This document shows, one piece after another, positions 1 to 5,434 of a DNA stretch of 5,487 bases. The stretch spans positions 1 through 5,487 of the forward strand of contig ONRO01000392.1 of assembly GCA_900320235.1 (NCBI GenBank), written 5' to 3'. This stretch comes from an uncultured Eubacteriales bacterium. Lineage in GTDB: Bacteria > Bacillota > Clostridia > Oscillospirales > Acutalibacteraceae. Below the pieces are notes generated by a model. That model did not search any database and was not told the DNA's origin. It saw only the letters and a program-made list of their open reading frames with translations. Position 1 is the stretch's first letter. Each line of letters starts with the position of its first letter. Made by a program: the position numbers and the translations under genes.

Positions 1-537
1 AAGAAAAATGTTTACAGCACCTTCCATATCTGCTGGGGCGCTCAGGCCGGTCTTTATTATCATTACGGTGTGCCCAAATATGAGCTGGATGAAAAGCTTT
101 CCGGTGTATACGTCCACAGAGTTATGAATACTTTCCATCCTCTGATGAGAGGTTTCGATGATAAGATCCTTCTCCCGCATTCACGCTATACCGGTAATCA
201 CCGCTCGGATATCCGACAGCATGAGGAACTTGAGATCCTTGCTTCTTCCAATATTGCTGGAGTTGCAATTGTCGCTAATAAAAACGGCAGACAGTTCTTT
301 GTTACCGGTCATGCAGAATATGACAGAAATACTCTCGCAAATGAATATTTCCGTGACAGAAATAAAGGTATTAATCCTGAACTGCCTTATAATTATTTCC
401 CCGGAAATGACCCGAGAGCTCTGCCAAATCTTACCTGGAGAAGCTATGCAAGCATACTCTATTCAAACTGGCTGAATTATTACGTCTATCAGCAAACACC
501 GTATAATATCCTTGATATCAAGGGGTTTGACCACTAA
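1..537 (+). CDS. metA: Homoserine O-acyltransferase (MetA family), C-terminal part
   Basis: This is the 3' part of a cytoplasmic enzyme that transfers an acyl group from acetyl-CoA or succinyl-CoA to homoserine, the committed step of methionine synthesis. The frame is open from base 1, so the start lies upstream. The first visible residues include FHICWGAQAGLYYHYG, the nucleophile region of the family; the Cys codon is at 31-33. The conserved GHAEYD motif gives His (310-312) and Glu (316-318). The Cys-to-His distance is 93 residues, exactly that of Cys142 to His235 in E. coli MetA, and Glu falls at 237, so the catalytic residues are intact. On this numbering the protein ends at residue 309, the length of the E. 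coli enzyme, so no truncation is seen at the C-terminus. The residue that distinguishes acetyl from succinyl donors (position 111) is outside the window. Many Firmicutes members use acetyl-CoA, so acetyltransferase is possible but not shown. Promoter and regulation lie outside the window. Confidence 0.97.
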   Translation, partial: KKNVYSTFHICWGAQAGLYYHYGVPKYELDEKLSGVYVHRVMNTFHPLMRGFDDKILLPHSRYTGNHRSDIRQHEELEILASSNIAGVAIVANKNGRQFFVTGHAEYDRNTLANEYFRDRNKGINPELPYNYFPGNDPRALPNLTWRSYASILYSNWLNYYVYQQTPYNILDIKGFDH

Positions 538-592
538 GACATTAATTATCCGTAATGCGGAATAAATCTCTCTCCCCTGCAGATAATATTAC

Positions 593-597
593 GGGAG
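593..597 (+). promoter_or_regulatory. Ribosome binding site that sets a TTG start
   Basis: GGGAG ends 8 nt before TTG at 606. The upstream in-frame ATG at 555 has no purine-rich site before it. This makes TTG the better start for the small gene that follows. Confidence 0.6.
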
Positions 598-605
598 ATG
601 ATATT

Positions 606-797
606 TTGAGCAATAAAAAAAAACCGGCAGAGTCTGTTCTCAGCGGCTTCAATACGGATAATTCCTTTACCCTTGCTGCTGATATAGACGCTGAACATTA
701 TCTTGGCTTTGCATCAAACGGAATGACCGATAATGAGAAAATTGATGACTTCGATTATTATTATGATTTTCTCGATAAAAACGGGGAAACAGTCTGA
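606..797 (+). CDS. Small acidic protein of unknown function (63 aa)
   Basis: I do not recognise this protein. It begins MSNKKKPAESVLSG, a short basic start, and turns acidic with an aromatic and Asp-rich tail (DDFDYYYDFLDKNGE, about residues 45-60). It has no Cys, no membrane segment and no signal peptide, so a soluble cytoplasmic protein is likely. The TTG start is chosen because GGGAG lies 8 nt upstream; the ATG at 555 would add 17 residues but lacks a binding site. The gene begins 68 bp after the metA stop with no strong terminator between, and a clear terminator follows 10 bp after its stop, so co-transcription with metA is probable. That placement, the start signal and the uninterrupted frame argue for a real gene. 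No link to methionine metabolism is visible in the sequence. Confidence 0.6.
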   Translation: MSNKKKPAESVLSGFNTDNSFTLAADIDAEHYLGFASNGMTDNEKIDDFDYYYDFLDKNGETV

Positions 798-806
798 TAA
801 ACTTTT

Positions 807-839
807 CATGACCTCTCAGAACGGGAGGTCATGTTTTTT
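807..839 (+). terminator. Intrinsic terminator after metA and the small gene
   Basis: A perfect 9-bp stem, CATGACCTC (807-815) with GAGGTCATG (825-833), can extend inward by a G-U and a C-G pair to leave a 5-nt loop (818-822). Six T residues follow directly at 834-839. The stem sits 10 bp after the small gene's stop codon. The other strand lacks a good T run, so it works best on the plus strand. Confidence 0.92.
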
Positions 840-922
840 ATTGGCAGTTTTATTTTGATTATTGCAGAATCAATTTGTTTTTTTGTGAATAATTACAGTT
901 TTTTCCTTCATTCTCAGACATT

Positions 923-952
923 TGTCAAAAATACTATGATAATAATTTGACA
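923..952. repeat. 7-bp inverted repeat overlapping the -35 box
   Basis: TGTCAAA (923-929) and TTTGACA (946-952) are perfect reverse complements, 23 bp centre to centre. The right arm contains the whole -35 hexamer of the promoter at 947-975. Two half-sites about two helical turns apart over a -35 box would suit a dimeric repressor. This is inference: no regulator gene is in the window, and short AT-rich dyads can arise by chance. Confidence 0.35.
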
Positions 953-975
953 CATAAAACATTTATAACTATAAT
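947..975 (+). promoter_or_regulatory. Consensus sigma-A promoter of the membrane-protein operon
   Basis: TTGACA (947-952) and TATAAT (970-975) both match the consensus completely and are separated by the optimal 17 bp. The upstream flank is AT-rich. Transcription should begin near 982, giving a leader of about 120 nt before the ATG at 1106. A promoter this close to consensus is often held back by a repressor or attenuator, which fits the dyad over its -35 box and the hairpin in its leader. The primary sigma factor that would read it is encoded at the right end of the window. Confidence 0.88.
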
Positions 976-1033
976 ATTATATTGTAACGATAATTTCAGC
1001 ATGAACTGCTGGATAACTTCACTTTTTAAAGCA

Positions 1034-1069
1034 CTTCCGGTTCTCCTCTGAACCGGAAGAACGGTTTTT
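1034..1069 (+). promoter_or_regulatory. Leader hairpin with U run, possible attenuator
   Basis: A perfect 10-bp GC-containing stem, CTTCCGGTTC (1034-1043) with GAACCGGAAG (1050-1059), has a 6-nt loop TCCTCT. It is followed by AACGG and then five T residues (1065-1069). It lies between a strong promoter and the first gene, so it could terminate part of the transcription or shape translation. The 5-nt gap between stem and T run is longer than in a typical terminator, which lowers certainty. A weaker competing stem, AACCG (1051-1055) with CGGTT (1062-1066), would break the main hairpin. I do not recognise a known riboswitch class. Confidence 0.5.
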
Positions 1070-1093
1070 ATATCAGTGTTTCACTTTACCCGA

Positions 1094-1099
1094 GGGAGG
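1094..1099 (+). promoter_or_regulatory. Ribosome binding site of the two-helix membrane protein
   Basis: GGGAGG ends 6 nt before ATG at 1106. It decides the start against the in-frame GTG at 1076, which has no binding site. Confidence 0.85.
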
Positions 1100-1105
1100 T
1101 TTTTT

Positions 1106-1711
1106 ATGACTGGAAAAAAGGATAAAAATGAATCATTTCTTCCTGACAATCCCGGAAAATATAAAGACAACACAAGAAAAAAAGATAAGGAAACTGTTGA
1201 ATCCCTTCACCGGGAATTTGACAGCAAAAGCACTTCTATCCCTCCGCTTTCACAGCAGGAGCAGGAACATCTGACATATCTTATGGTACTTGACGAATAT
1301 AACATTGCAAAAAGAAAAAGAAATAATTACCGCAGATATGGTGCACTCGCTATTATCTTCTCCGGAATTGCCTTTCTTGCTCTTATTTTCAGTCTTGATA
1401 CAAAAATAGAATTCCTTGCTTTGTGGGTCATTACTATTATTTTTTGTGTTGCCGTTATGATCGGAGCAGAATATAATTATCACAGGTTAAAGGTTTTTCT
1501 CGGAATTGCCGATGAATATGACTATTATGGTATGGACGAGGAAGAGGACGAGGAAGAGGATGAGGAAGAGGAACTGGAAAAAGATAAACAGAATGTCAAA
1601 GCTGTAAATTCTGTTGTGCCGCCCCCTCCGATCAGCAGCGACAATCCTGTACCGATAACAGGTGACACTGATAGTGCTGCTGAAAATAAAAATAATAAAA
1701 CGGAGGCTTAA
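1106..1711 (+). CDS. Two-helix membrane protein with acidic tail, unknown function
   Basis: I do not recognise this 201-residue protein. Residues 1-75 are hydrophilic and rich in Lys, Asp and Glu. Two hydrophobic helices follow, at about 78-97 (YGALAIIFSGIAFLALIFSL) and 101-123, joined by a very short turn (DTK). Basic residues precede helix 1 (AKRKRNNYRRY) and follow helix 2 (HRLK), so by the positive-inside rule both ends should be cytoplasmic. After helix 2 comes a run of almost only Glu and Asp (about 143-156), then a Pro stretch (PPPP) and a polar tail, probably disordered. The start at 1106 is set by GGGAGG 6 nt upstream. Its stop is separated by 1 nt from the YhgE/Pip-family gene, whose binding site lies inside its last codons. 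The two are therefore very probably co-translated and may act together in the envelope; that partnership is inference from position. Confidence 0.85.
   Translation: MTGKKDKNESFLPDNPGKYKDNTRKKDKETVESLHREFDSKSTSIPPLSQQEQEHLTYLMVLDEYNIAKRKRNNYRRYGALAIIFSGIAFLALIFSLDTKIEFLALWVITIIFCVAVMIGAEYNYHRLKVFLGIADEYDYYGMDEEEDEEEDEEEELEKDKQNVKAVNSVVPPPPISSDNPVPITGDTDSAAENKNNKTEA
1538..1573 (+). repeat. Three tandem 12-bp units coding an acidic run
   Basis: Units at 1538-1549, 1550-1561 and 1562-1573 share GAGGAAGAGGA and differ only in the last base (C, T, A). Because 12 is a multiple of 3, the array stays in frame and encodes EEED, EEED, EEEE. Such near-perfect arrays can gain or lose units by slippage, so the length of the acidic run may vary between strains. 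Confidence 0.9.
1702..1706 (+). promoter_or_regulatory. Ribosome binding site of the YhgE/Pip-family gene
   Basis: GGAGG lies inside the last sense codons of the upstream gene and ends 6 nt before ATG at 1713. It fixes this ATG as the start rather than in-frame codons further upstream, and it indicates translational coupling. Confidence 0.88.
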
Positions 1712-1712
1712 A

Positions 1713-3875
1713 ATGAAAAACATTCTTACAATATTCAAAAATGATCTGTTGAATGTCGGTAAAAACCTGATAGTTTTTATTGTTATTATTGGTATCTGTA
1801 TTTTACCTGCACTTTATGCATGGTTCAATATCGCAGCTAACTGGGAACCGTATTCAAACACAAAAGGTATTTCTTTCGCTGTCTGCAATCTCGACAAGGG
1901 TTATTCTTACAGCGCAATCTCCATTAATGCCGGTGATGAAATTGTTGAAAACCTCAAGTCAAATGATAAAATGGGCTGGACCTTCGTTTCTGAGAAGGAA
2001 GCCAAAGAGGGCGTTAACAACGGTACATATTATGCTGCTGTTATCATTCCGGCTAAATTCAGTGAATGTCTGTTCTCTATCACTACCGGTAAATTTCAAC
2101 AGGCGGATCTGCAATATTATATAAATGAAAAACCTAACGCAATTGCTCCTAAGATCACTGATAAGGGTATTGAAACCATTGAGGAAAGTGTTAATTCAAC
2201 CTATGTCAGCACTATTACCAAATATATCGCTACCGCACTTAATCTGACAAGCGATACTTTAAGCAAAAACAAGGATCAGACAACTGAAAGTATCAAAAAT
2301 ACCCTCGATAACGCAAAAAAGGATATTGACACTTTCAAAACAACTGTTGATGTTTTTACTTCTACACTCGATACTATTAACCAGATTATCAGTTCTAACA
2401 AGGAAATGCTCCCTACAATTCAGCAGAAGCTTGCTGATGCAGGTGTTTTCACTTCAAATGTCAAAACATCTATTATGAATACTCAGAATTCTGCTATGCA
2501 GGTCAGTAATTCACTGGAAGGTATAATTGATTCTGTTCAGTCTTTTGCAGACGATCTCTCTGTTCAGGCTGACTCGGCTTTTGCGGAGGCTGAAGCTAAG
2601 GGCGCTTCTGCTGCTGGCAAGGTCAGGGATCTGACTCTTATCAATGACAGGATCATCTCCGTCAATAATCGTATTATTACTATTCTGACCAATATCCAGA
2701 ACAGCCTCGGTATTGACTGCTCATCTATCATCGAAAAATTCAATAATGCCAATATCCGTCAGAATGATATTAAAAATGCTGTTAATTCCGCTGCTGATAC
2801 TCTTGAAAAAACAGGTAAATTTCCTGCTGAAGCTAAGGCAAAAATCGTTTCTCTTATCAATCAGGCAAAGAATGACACTCAATCAGTTCGTTCTTCCTTC
2901 TCAGGAATAAAAGTAAATATCGATACTGCTATAAACAAGTCTTATGCAGCTCTCGACAATGTATATAATATCCTGATGAATCTCAGCGGAGATGTTCCTG
3001 AACTTAATACTACTTTCGATACCGCAACAAGTACAGTTTCTTCTCTTAAAACTACTTTTACAGGTCTGAAGACCTTTATGGATAATGTCAAAACCAAAAT
3101 TGATAATTTCTCAAAGACTATTGATTCAATTATCAACAATGATACCCTTATTAATATCATTACTCCTATAATCGAAAACCCGACAGCTCTCGGAAACTTT
3201 GTTTCAAGTCCTGTCACAGTACAGAAGCACAGACTTTATCCTATCGAAAACTACGGCTCGGCTATGACTCCATTCTATTCAAGTCTTGCTTTCTGGGTCG
3301 GCGGTGTCGTTCTGGTTGCTGTTATGAAAACAGACCTTACTAAGGCAGAGCTCAAACGCCTTAAAAAACCAAAAAGCTCCCAACTTTATTTCGGTCGTTA
3401 CCTGATCTACTTCTTACTCGGACAGATTCAGGCATGGATAATTGCTCTCGGTGATCTGTTCTTCCTTAAAGTCCAATGCGCTGATCCGGTACTGTTCATT
3501 TCATCATGTCTTATTTCAAGCTTTGTATATACATTAATCATCTATTCATTGACAATAACCTTCAGCGTTATCGGAAAGGCTTTGTCCGTTATTATTCTGG
3601 TCATTCAGATCGCCGGATCAGGCGGAACTTTCCCGGTTGAGGTCCTCCCCGGACCTTTCCAGGCTGTTTCACCTTATCTCCCGTTCAAATATGGTATCAA
3701 TGCTTTGCGTGAATCTATCGCAGGAGTAGATATCAATGCATATTTATATAATACCGGAATACTTCTCTCATTCATTCTGTTTGCTCTTGTTCTCGGTCTT
3801 ATCCTGAGAAAACCCTGTATCAAGGTCATCTCCTTCTTCAACAAGAGAGTTGAACAAAGCGATATTATTGTATAA
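1713..3875 (+). CDS. YhgE/Pip-family membrane protein (ABC-2 permease-like)
   Basis: This 720-residue integral membrane protein belongs to the family of Bacillus YhgE and Lactococcus Pip (phage infection protein), which is related to the phage receptor YueB and to EsaA of type VII secretion. An N-terminal helix (about 17-40, ending ILPALYAWFNIAANWEPY) is typical of the family. Next come a conserved N-terminal domain (about 50-150) and a long extracytoplasmic region (about 155-505), rich in Ser, Thr, Asn and Asp and probably helical or coiled-coil. The C-terminal domain starts at VQKHRLYPIENYGSAM and has five further helices at about 519-537, 562-584, 592-615, 618-637 and 681-699. It carries the family-like GGTFPVEVLPGPFQ and SPYLPFKYGINALRESI segments (about 638-669). 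The fold resembles ABC-2 type permeases, but no ATPase gene is adjacent. Length is close to YhgE and shorter than Pip. The cellular role of the family is poorly known; transport, envelope maintenance or incidental phage adsorption are all possible. It is the second gene of its operon. Confidence 0.93.
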   Translation: MKNILTIFKNDLLNVGKNLIVFIVIIGICILPALYAWFNIAANWEPYSNTKGISFAVCNLDKGYSYSAISINAGDEIVENLKSNDKMGWTFVSEKEAKEGVNNGTYYAAVIIPAKFSECLFSITTGKFQQADLQYYINEKPNAIAPKITDKGIETIEESVNSTYVSTITKYIATALNLTSDTLSKNKDQTTESIKNTLDNAKKDIDTFKTTVDVFTSTLDTINQIISSNKEMLPTIQQKLADAGVFTSNVKTSIMNTQNSAMQVSNSLEGIIDSVQSFADDLSVQADSAFAEAEAKGASAAGKVRDLTLINDRIISVNNRIITILTNIQNSLGIDCSSIIEKFNNANIRQNDIKNAVNSAADTLEKTGKFPAEAKAKIVSLINQAKNDTQSVRSSFSGIKVNIDTAINKSYAALDNVYNILMNLSGDVPELNTTFDTATSTVSSLKTTFTGLKTFMDNVKTKIDNFSKTIDSIINNDTLINIITPIIENPTALGNFVSSPVTVQKHRLYPIENYGSAMTPFYSSLAFWVGGVVLVAVMKTDLTKAELKRLKKPKSSQLYFGRYLIYFLLGQIQAWIIALGDLFFLKVQCADPVLFISSCLISSFVYTLIIYSLTITFSVIGKALSVIILVIQIAGSGGTFPVEVLPGPFQAVSPYLPFKYGINALRESIAGVDINAYLYNTGILLSFILFALVLGLILRKPCIKVISFFNKRVEQSDIIV

Positions 3876-3883
3876 TTCATCTT

Positions 3884-3914
3884 AGGGCTGTCGCAAAACA
3901 ATTGCGGCAGCCCT
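3884..3914. repeat. 31-bp palindrome after the YhgE/Pip-family gene
   Basis: Arms 3884-3896 (AGGGCTGTCGCAA) and 3902-3914 (TTGCGGCAGCCCT) form a 13-bp stem with one G-U pair and a 5-nt loop. No T run follows on either strand, so it is not a standard terminator on its own. The outer sequence GGGCTGTCGCAAAA reminds me of ends of some insertion sequences and of dispersed palindromes in Clostridia, but there is no transposase nearby. It may instead protect the 3' end of the transcript. Confidence 0.75.
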
Positions 3915-3946
3915 GGCTGAATTGATATGTATTTTCAAACAATAAG

Positions 3947-3988
3947 CCCCCGGTCAGATTGATAATTGATCTGACCGGGGGGATTTTT
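3947..3988 (+). terminator. Intrinsic terminator of the YhgE operon
   Basis: A 13-bp perfect stem pairs 3947-3959 (CCCCCGGTCAGAT) with 3969-3981 (ATCTGACCGGGGG), extendable by one G-U pair. It is followed by GA and five T residues (3984-3988). It ends the plus-strand operon about 70 bp after the stop codon. On the minus strand the stem is followed by a broken T-rich stretch (CTTATTGTTT), so it might also stop rpoD transcripts, less efficiently. Confidence 0.93.
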
Positions 3989-3994
3989 GCGGGT

Positions 3995-4040
3995 CAAGGG
4001 GCTCTGAGCCCCTTGCGGATTCCAAAGGCAGCGCCTTTGG
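3995..4040. repeat. Pair of GC-rich palindromes, likely dispersed repeat
   Basis: CAAGGGGCTC (3995-4004) pairs with GAGCCCCTTG (4006-4015). Six bases further on, CCAAAGGC (4022-4029) pairs with GCCTTTGG (4033-4040). GCCGCCGGAGGC follows at once. The block is much richer in G and C than the AT-rich DNA beside it. From memory, very similar twin palindromes ending in a GCCGGAGGC tail recur between genes of Ruminococcus-like genomes; I cannot verify this here. No T run follows either stem on the plus strand. Confidence 0.7.
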
Positions 4041-4085
4041 CCGCCGGAGGCATTGAAAACGGAACTAAATATATATTTATAACCT

Positions 4086-4127
4086 GTCAATATGCATTGT
4101 TAAACTCGACAATATGTATTGTTTAAC
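4086..4127. repeat. Imperfect 20-bp direct repeat, 22-bp period
   Basis: The 20-bp units at 4086-4105 and 4108-4127 match at 17 of 20 positions. Each contains an AATATG-ATTGTT core, and the ends GTTAAAC (4099-4105) and GTTTAAC (4121-4127) are reverse complements of each other. A 22-bp period is close to two helical turns and would suit paired protein binding, but no promoter is evident beside it, so its role is unknown. Confidence 0.7.
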
Positions 4128-4213
4128 TTACAAAGCTAAAATAACCACCAGACTCATTAATCAGTTTACGATATTTTGTCCCGCATACTTAACCTGCAAG
4201 ACATAGTTATTCT

Positions 4214-5323
4214 TCACGAATCAAGAAAATCCCTGAGTTTTTTGCTGCGGCTCGGATGGCGAAGCTTTCTCAGAGCTTTTGCTTCGATCTGACGGATTCT
4301 CTCCCTTGTTACATTAAATTCATCCCCGACTTCCTCAAGAGTCCTTGAACGTCCATCCTCAAGTCCGAACCTGAGTCTTAATACCTTTGATTCTCTCGGT
4401 GTCAGAGTTTCAAGCACAGACGCAATCTGTTCCTTCAGGAGAGTATTTGAAGCCGCGTCCTGCGGTGCAGGTGCATCATCATCAGGAATAAAATCGCCGA
4501 GATGACTGTCCTCCTCTTCACCGATCGGGGTTTCGAGTGATACCGGCTCCTGAGAAATACGCATTATCTCACTTACCTTGTCAGCAGGCATTTTAAGAAC
4601 ATCTGATATTTCCTCAGCAGTAGGTTCATGTCCTGTTGTGTGCAGCAGCTGGCTTGATGTCTTTTTCACCTTATTGATCGTTTCTACCATATGTACCGGT
4701 ATTCTGATAGTTCTGCCCTGATCTGCAATTGCCCTTGTTATTGCCTGCCTTATCCACCATGTTGCATAGGTCGAGAATTTGAAACCCTTTGTATGGTCAA
4801 ATTTTTCAACAGCCTTGATAAGTCCGAGGTTTCCTTCCTGTATCAGATCAAGAAACTGCATTCCTCTGCCAAGATAACGCTTTGCTATGCTGACAACAAG
4901 CCTGAGATTTGCTTCTGAAAGCCTTTGCTTTGCTCTGATATCTCCGTTTGCTATCCTTATTGCAAGATCAGTTTCCTCCTCAGATGTCAGAAGGGGCACA
5001 CTTCCGATTTCTTTCAGATATGCTTTGACCGGATCATCTGTTGATATCGTTTCAGTATAGGATGCCTGTTCATCATCAGATGCGCTTTCACTTTCAATCG
5101 ATACAAGCTCATTGTCATCAAGAATTATGTCGTCCACAGATTCAACTATTTCTATTCCGTTTGTTTCCAGCATATCATAGAATCTTTCCATTGCATCTGC
5201 GTCAATATCCATTTCACCGATCGCATCAAGTATTTCCTTGTTGCTGAGCTGACCTTTGGATTTGCCCAGCTCTGTCAACTGTCTTAGCACTGTTTTTCTT
5301 TCGGGCTGTGTTCCGTTTGCCAT
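4214..5323 (-). CDS. rpoD: RNA polymerase primary sigma factor RpoD/SigA
   Basis: This 369-residue protein is the housekeeping sigma factor that directs RNA polymerase core enzyme to -35/-10 promoters; Bacillus SigA has almost the same length. Region 1.1 spans about 10-71. Region 1.2 begins with DDPVKAYLKEIG (about 96-107). Region 2 (135-212) includes the core-binding LDLIQEGNLGLIKAVEKFD and the -10 recognition and melting segment GFKFSTYATWWIRQAITRAI (180-199). Region 3 (213-283) includes the finger PVSLETPIGEEEDSHLGDFI (260-279). Region 4 (306-369) has the -35 binding helix-turn-helix (about 327-356; TLEEVGDEFNVTRERIRQIE). All regions are present and ungapped. The start at 5323 has AGGAGG 7 nt upstream; an in-frame ATG at 5365 lacks such a site and would add 14 residues. 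A promoter just upstream suggests it can be transcribed alone. It is convergent with the YhgE operon. The common dnaG-rpoD pairing is not seen. Confidence 0.98.
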   Translation of the reverse strand: MANGTQPERKTVLRQLTELGKSKGQLSNKEILDAIGEMDIDADAMERFYDMLETNGIEIVESVDDIILDDNELVSIESESASDDEQASYTETISTDDPVKAYLKEIGSVPLLTSEEETDLAIRIANGDIRAKQRLSEANLRLVVSIAKRYLGRGMQFLDLIQEGNLGLIKAVEKFDHTKGFKFSTYATWWIRQAITRAIADQGRTIRIPVHMVETINKVKKTSSQLLHTTGHEPTAEEISDVLKMPADKVSEIMRISQEPVSLETPIGEEEDSHLGDFIPDDDAPAPQDAASNTLLKEQIASVLETLTPRESKVLRLRFGLEDGRSRTLEEVGDEFNVTRERIRQIEAKALRKLRHPSRSKKLRDFLDS

Positions 5324-5330
5324 TTTATTT

Positions 5331-5336
5331 CCTCCT
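5331..5336 (-). promoter_or_regulatory. Ribosome binding site of rpoD
   Basis: AGGAGG on the minus strand, with 7 nt to the ATG at 5323-5321. It is a full match to the 16S rRNA anti-SD core and decides the start over the ATG at 5365. Confidence 0.93.
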
Positions 5337-5343
5337 GATTTCA

Positions 5344-5358
5344 AGCCGTCCTTCGGCT
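5344..5358 (-). other. Small hairpin just before the rpoD ribosome binding site
   Basis: AGCCG and CGGCT (5344-5348 and 5354-5358) form a 5-bp stem with a 5-nt loop in the rpoD leader, 7 nt upstream of AGGAGG. It does not cover the binding site, so it may simply keep it exposed or be chance. Confidence 0.35.
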
Positions 5359-5380
5359 GCACCATTCTTTATTTCTTTGC

Positions 5381-5427
5381 CTGACAGACAGCTCCTGTTA
5401 TCCACACTATAAAAACTTGTCTGTCAG
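5381..5427. repeat. 10-bp inverted repeat bracketing the rpoD -10 box
   Basis: CTGACAGACA (5381-5390) and TGTCTGTCAG (5418-5427) are perfect reverse complements separated by 27 bp. One arm lies in the spacer between the -35 and -10 boxes of the predicted rpoD promoter. The other falls about 9-18 nt after the predicted start point. This placement fits an operator pair better than an RNA hairpin, because a transcript from this promoter would contain only one arm. A transcript from further upstream could form a stem with a 27-nt loop. Confidence 0.6.
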
Positions 5428-5434
5428 CTGTTAA
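5406..5434 (-). promoter_or_regulatory. Promoter of rpoD
   Basis: On the minus strand, TTAACA (5434-5429) and TATAGT (5411-5406) are each one base from consensus and are separated by 17 bp. Transcription would start near 5399, giving a leader of about 76 nt. It would be read by the sigma factor encoded downstream, so autoregulation is possible. A longer operon transcript from beyond the window cannot be excluded. Confidence 0.7.

Larger units (their letters stand above)
3876..4213. other. Convergent intergenic region, no gene seen
   Basis: These 338 bp separate the ends of the YhgE/Pip-family gene (plus strand) and rpoD (minus strand). No open frame with a plausible ribosome binding site is visible on either strand. 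It contains four successive palindromes between 3884 and 4040, one of which is a classic terminator, then an AT-rich part with an imperfect direct repeat (4086-4127). Beyond 4130 I see no structure. No clear separate terminator for rpoD is visible; the stem at 3947-3981 could serve it weakly. Confidence 0.8.

Noticed and set aside
158..475. 105-codon open frame inside metA, plus strand
   Set aside because: It overlaps metA in another frame, has no recognisable protein features, and metA is certain by its catalytic motifs.
549..561. Short stem TCCG/CGGA between metA and the small gene
   Set aside because: Only 4 pairs and no T run, so it would not terminate transcription.
555..605. ATG at 555 as the start of the small gene
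   Set aside because: No purine-rich site lies upstream, while TTG at 606 has GGGAG 8 nt before it.
855..884. AT-rich stem TTGATT/AATCAA followed by a T-rich stretch
   Set aside because: The stem has only 6 AT-rich pairs and a strong terminator already lies 20 bp upstream; it is probably chance.
1487..1738. Minus-strand open frame opposite the acidic membrane protein gene
   Set aside because: It is the reverse reading of purine-rich acidic codons, giving a Phe/Leu-rich product; no ribosome binding site is seen and it overlaps two better-supported genes.
2942..3217. Minus-strand open frame within the YhgE/Pip-family gene
   Set aside because: It is an antisense shadow of a gene with clear family motifs, with no start signal of its own.
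4059..4090. Minus-strand TTGACA near AT-rich TATA sequences in the convergent gap
   Set aside because: The only TATAAT-like hexamers lie at spacings of about 11 bp or less, far from the 16-18 bp needed, and no gene follows in that direction.
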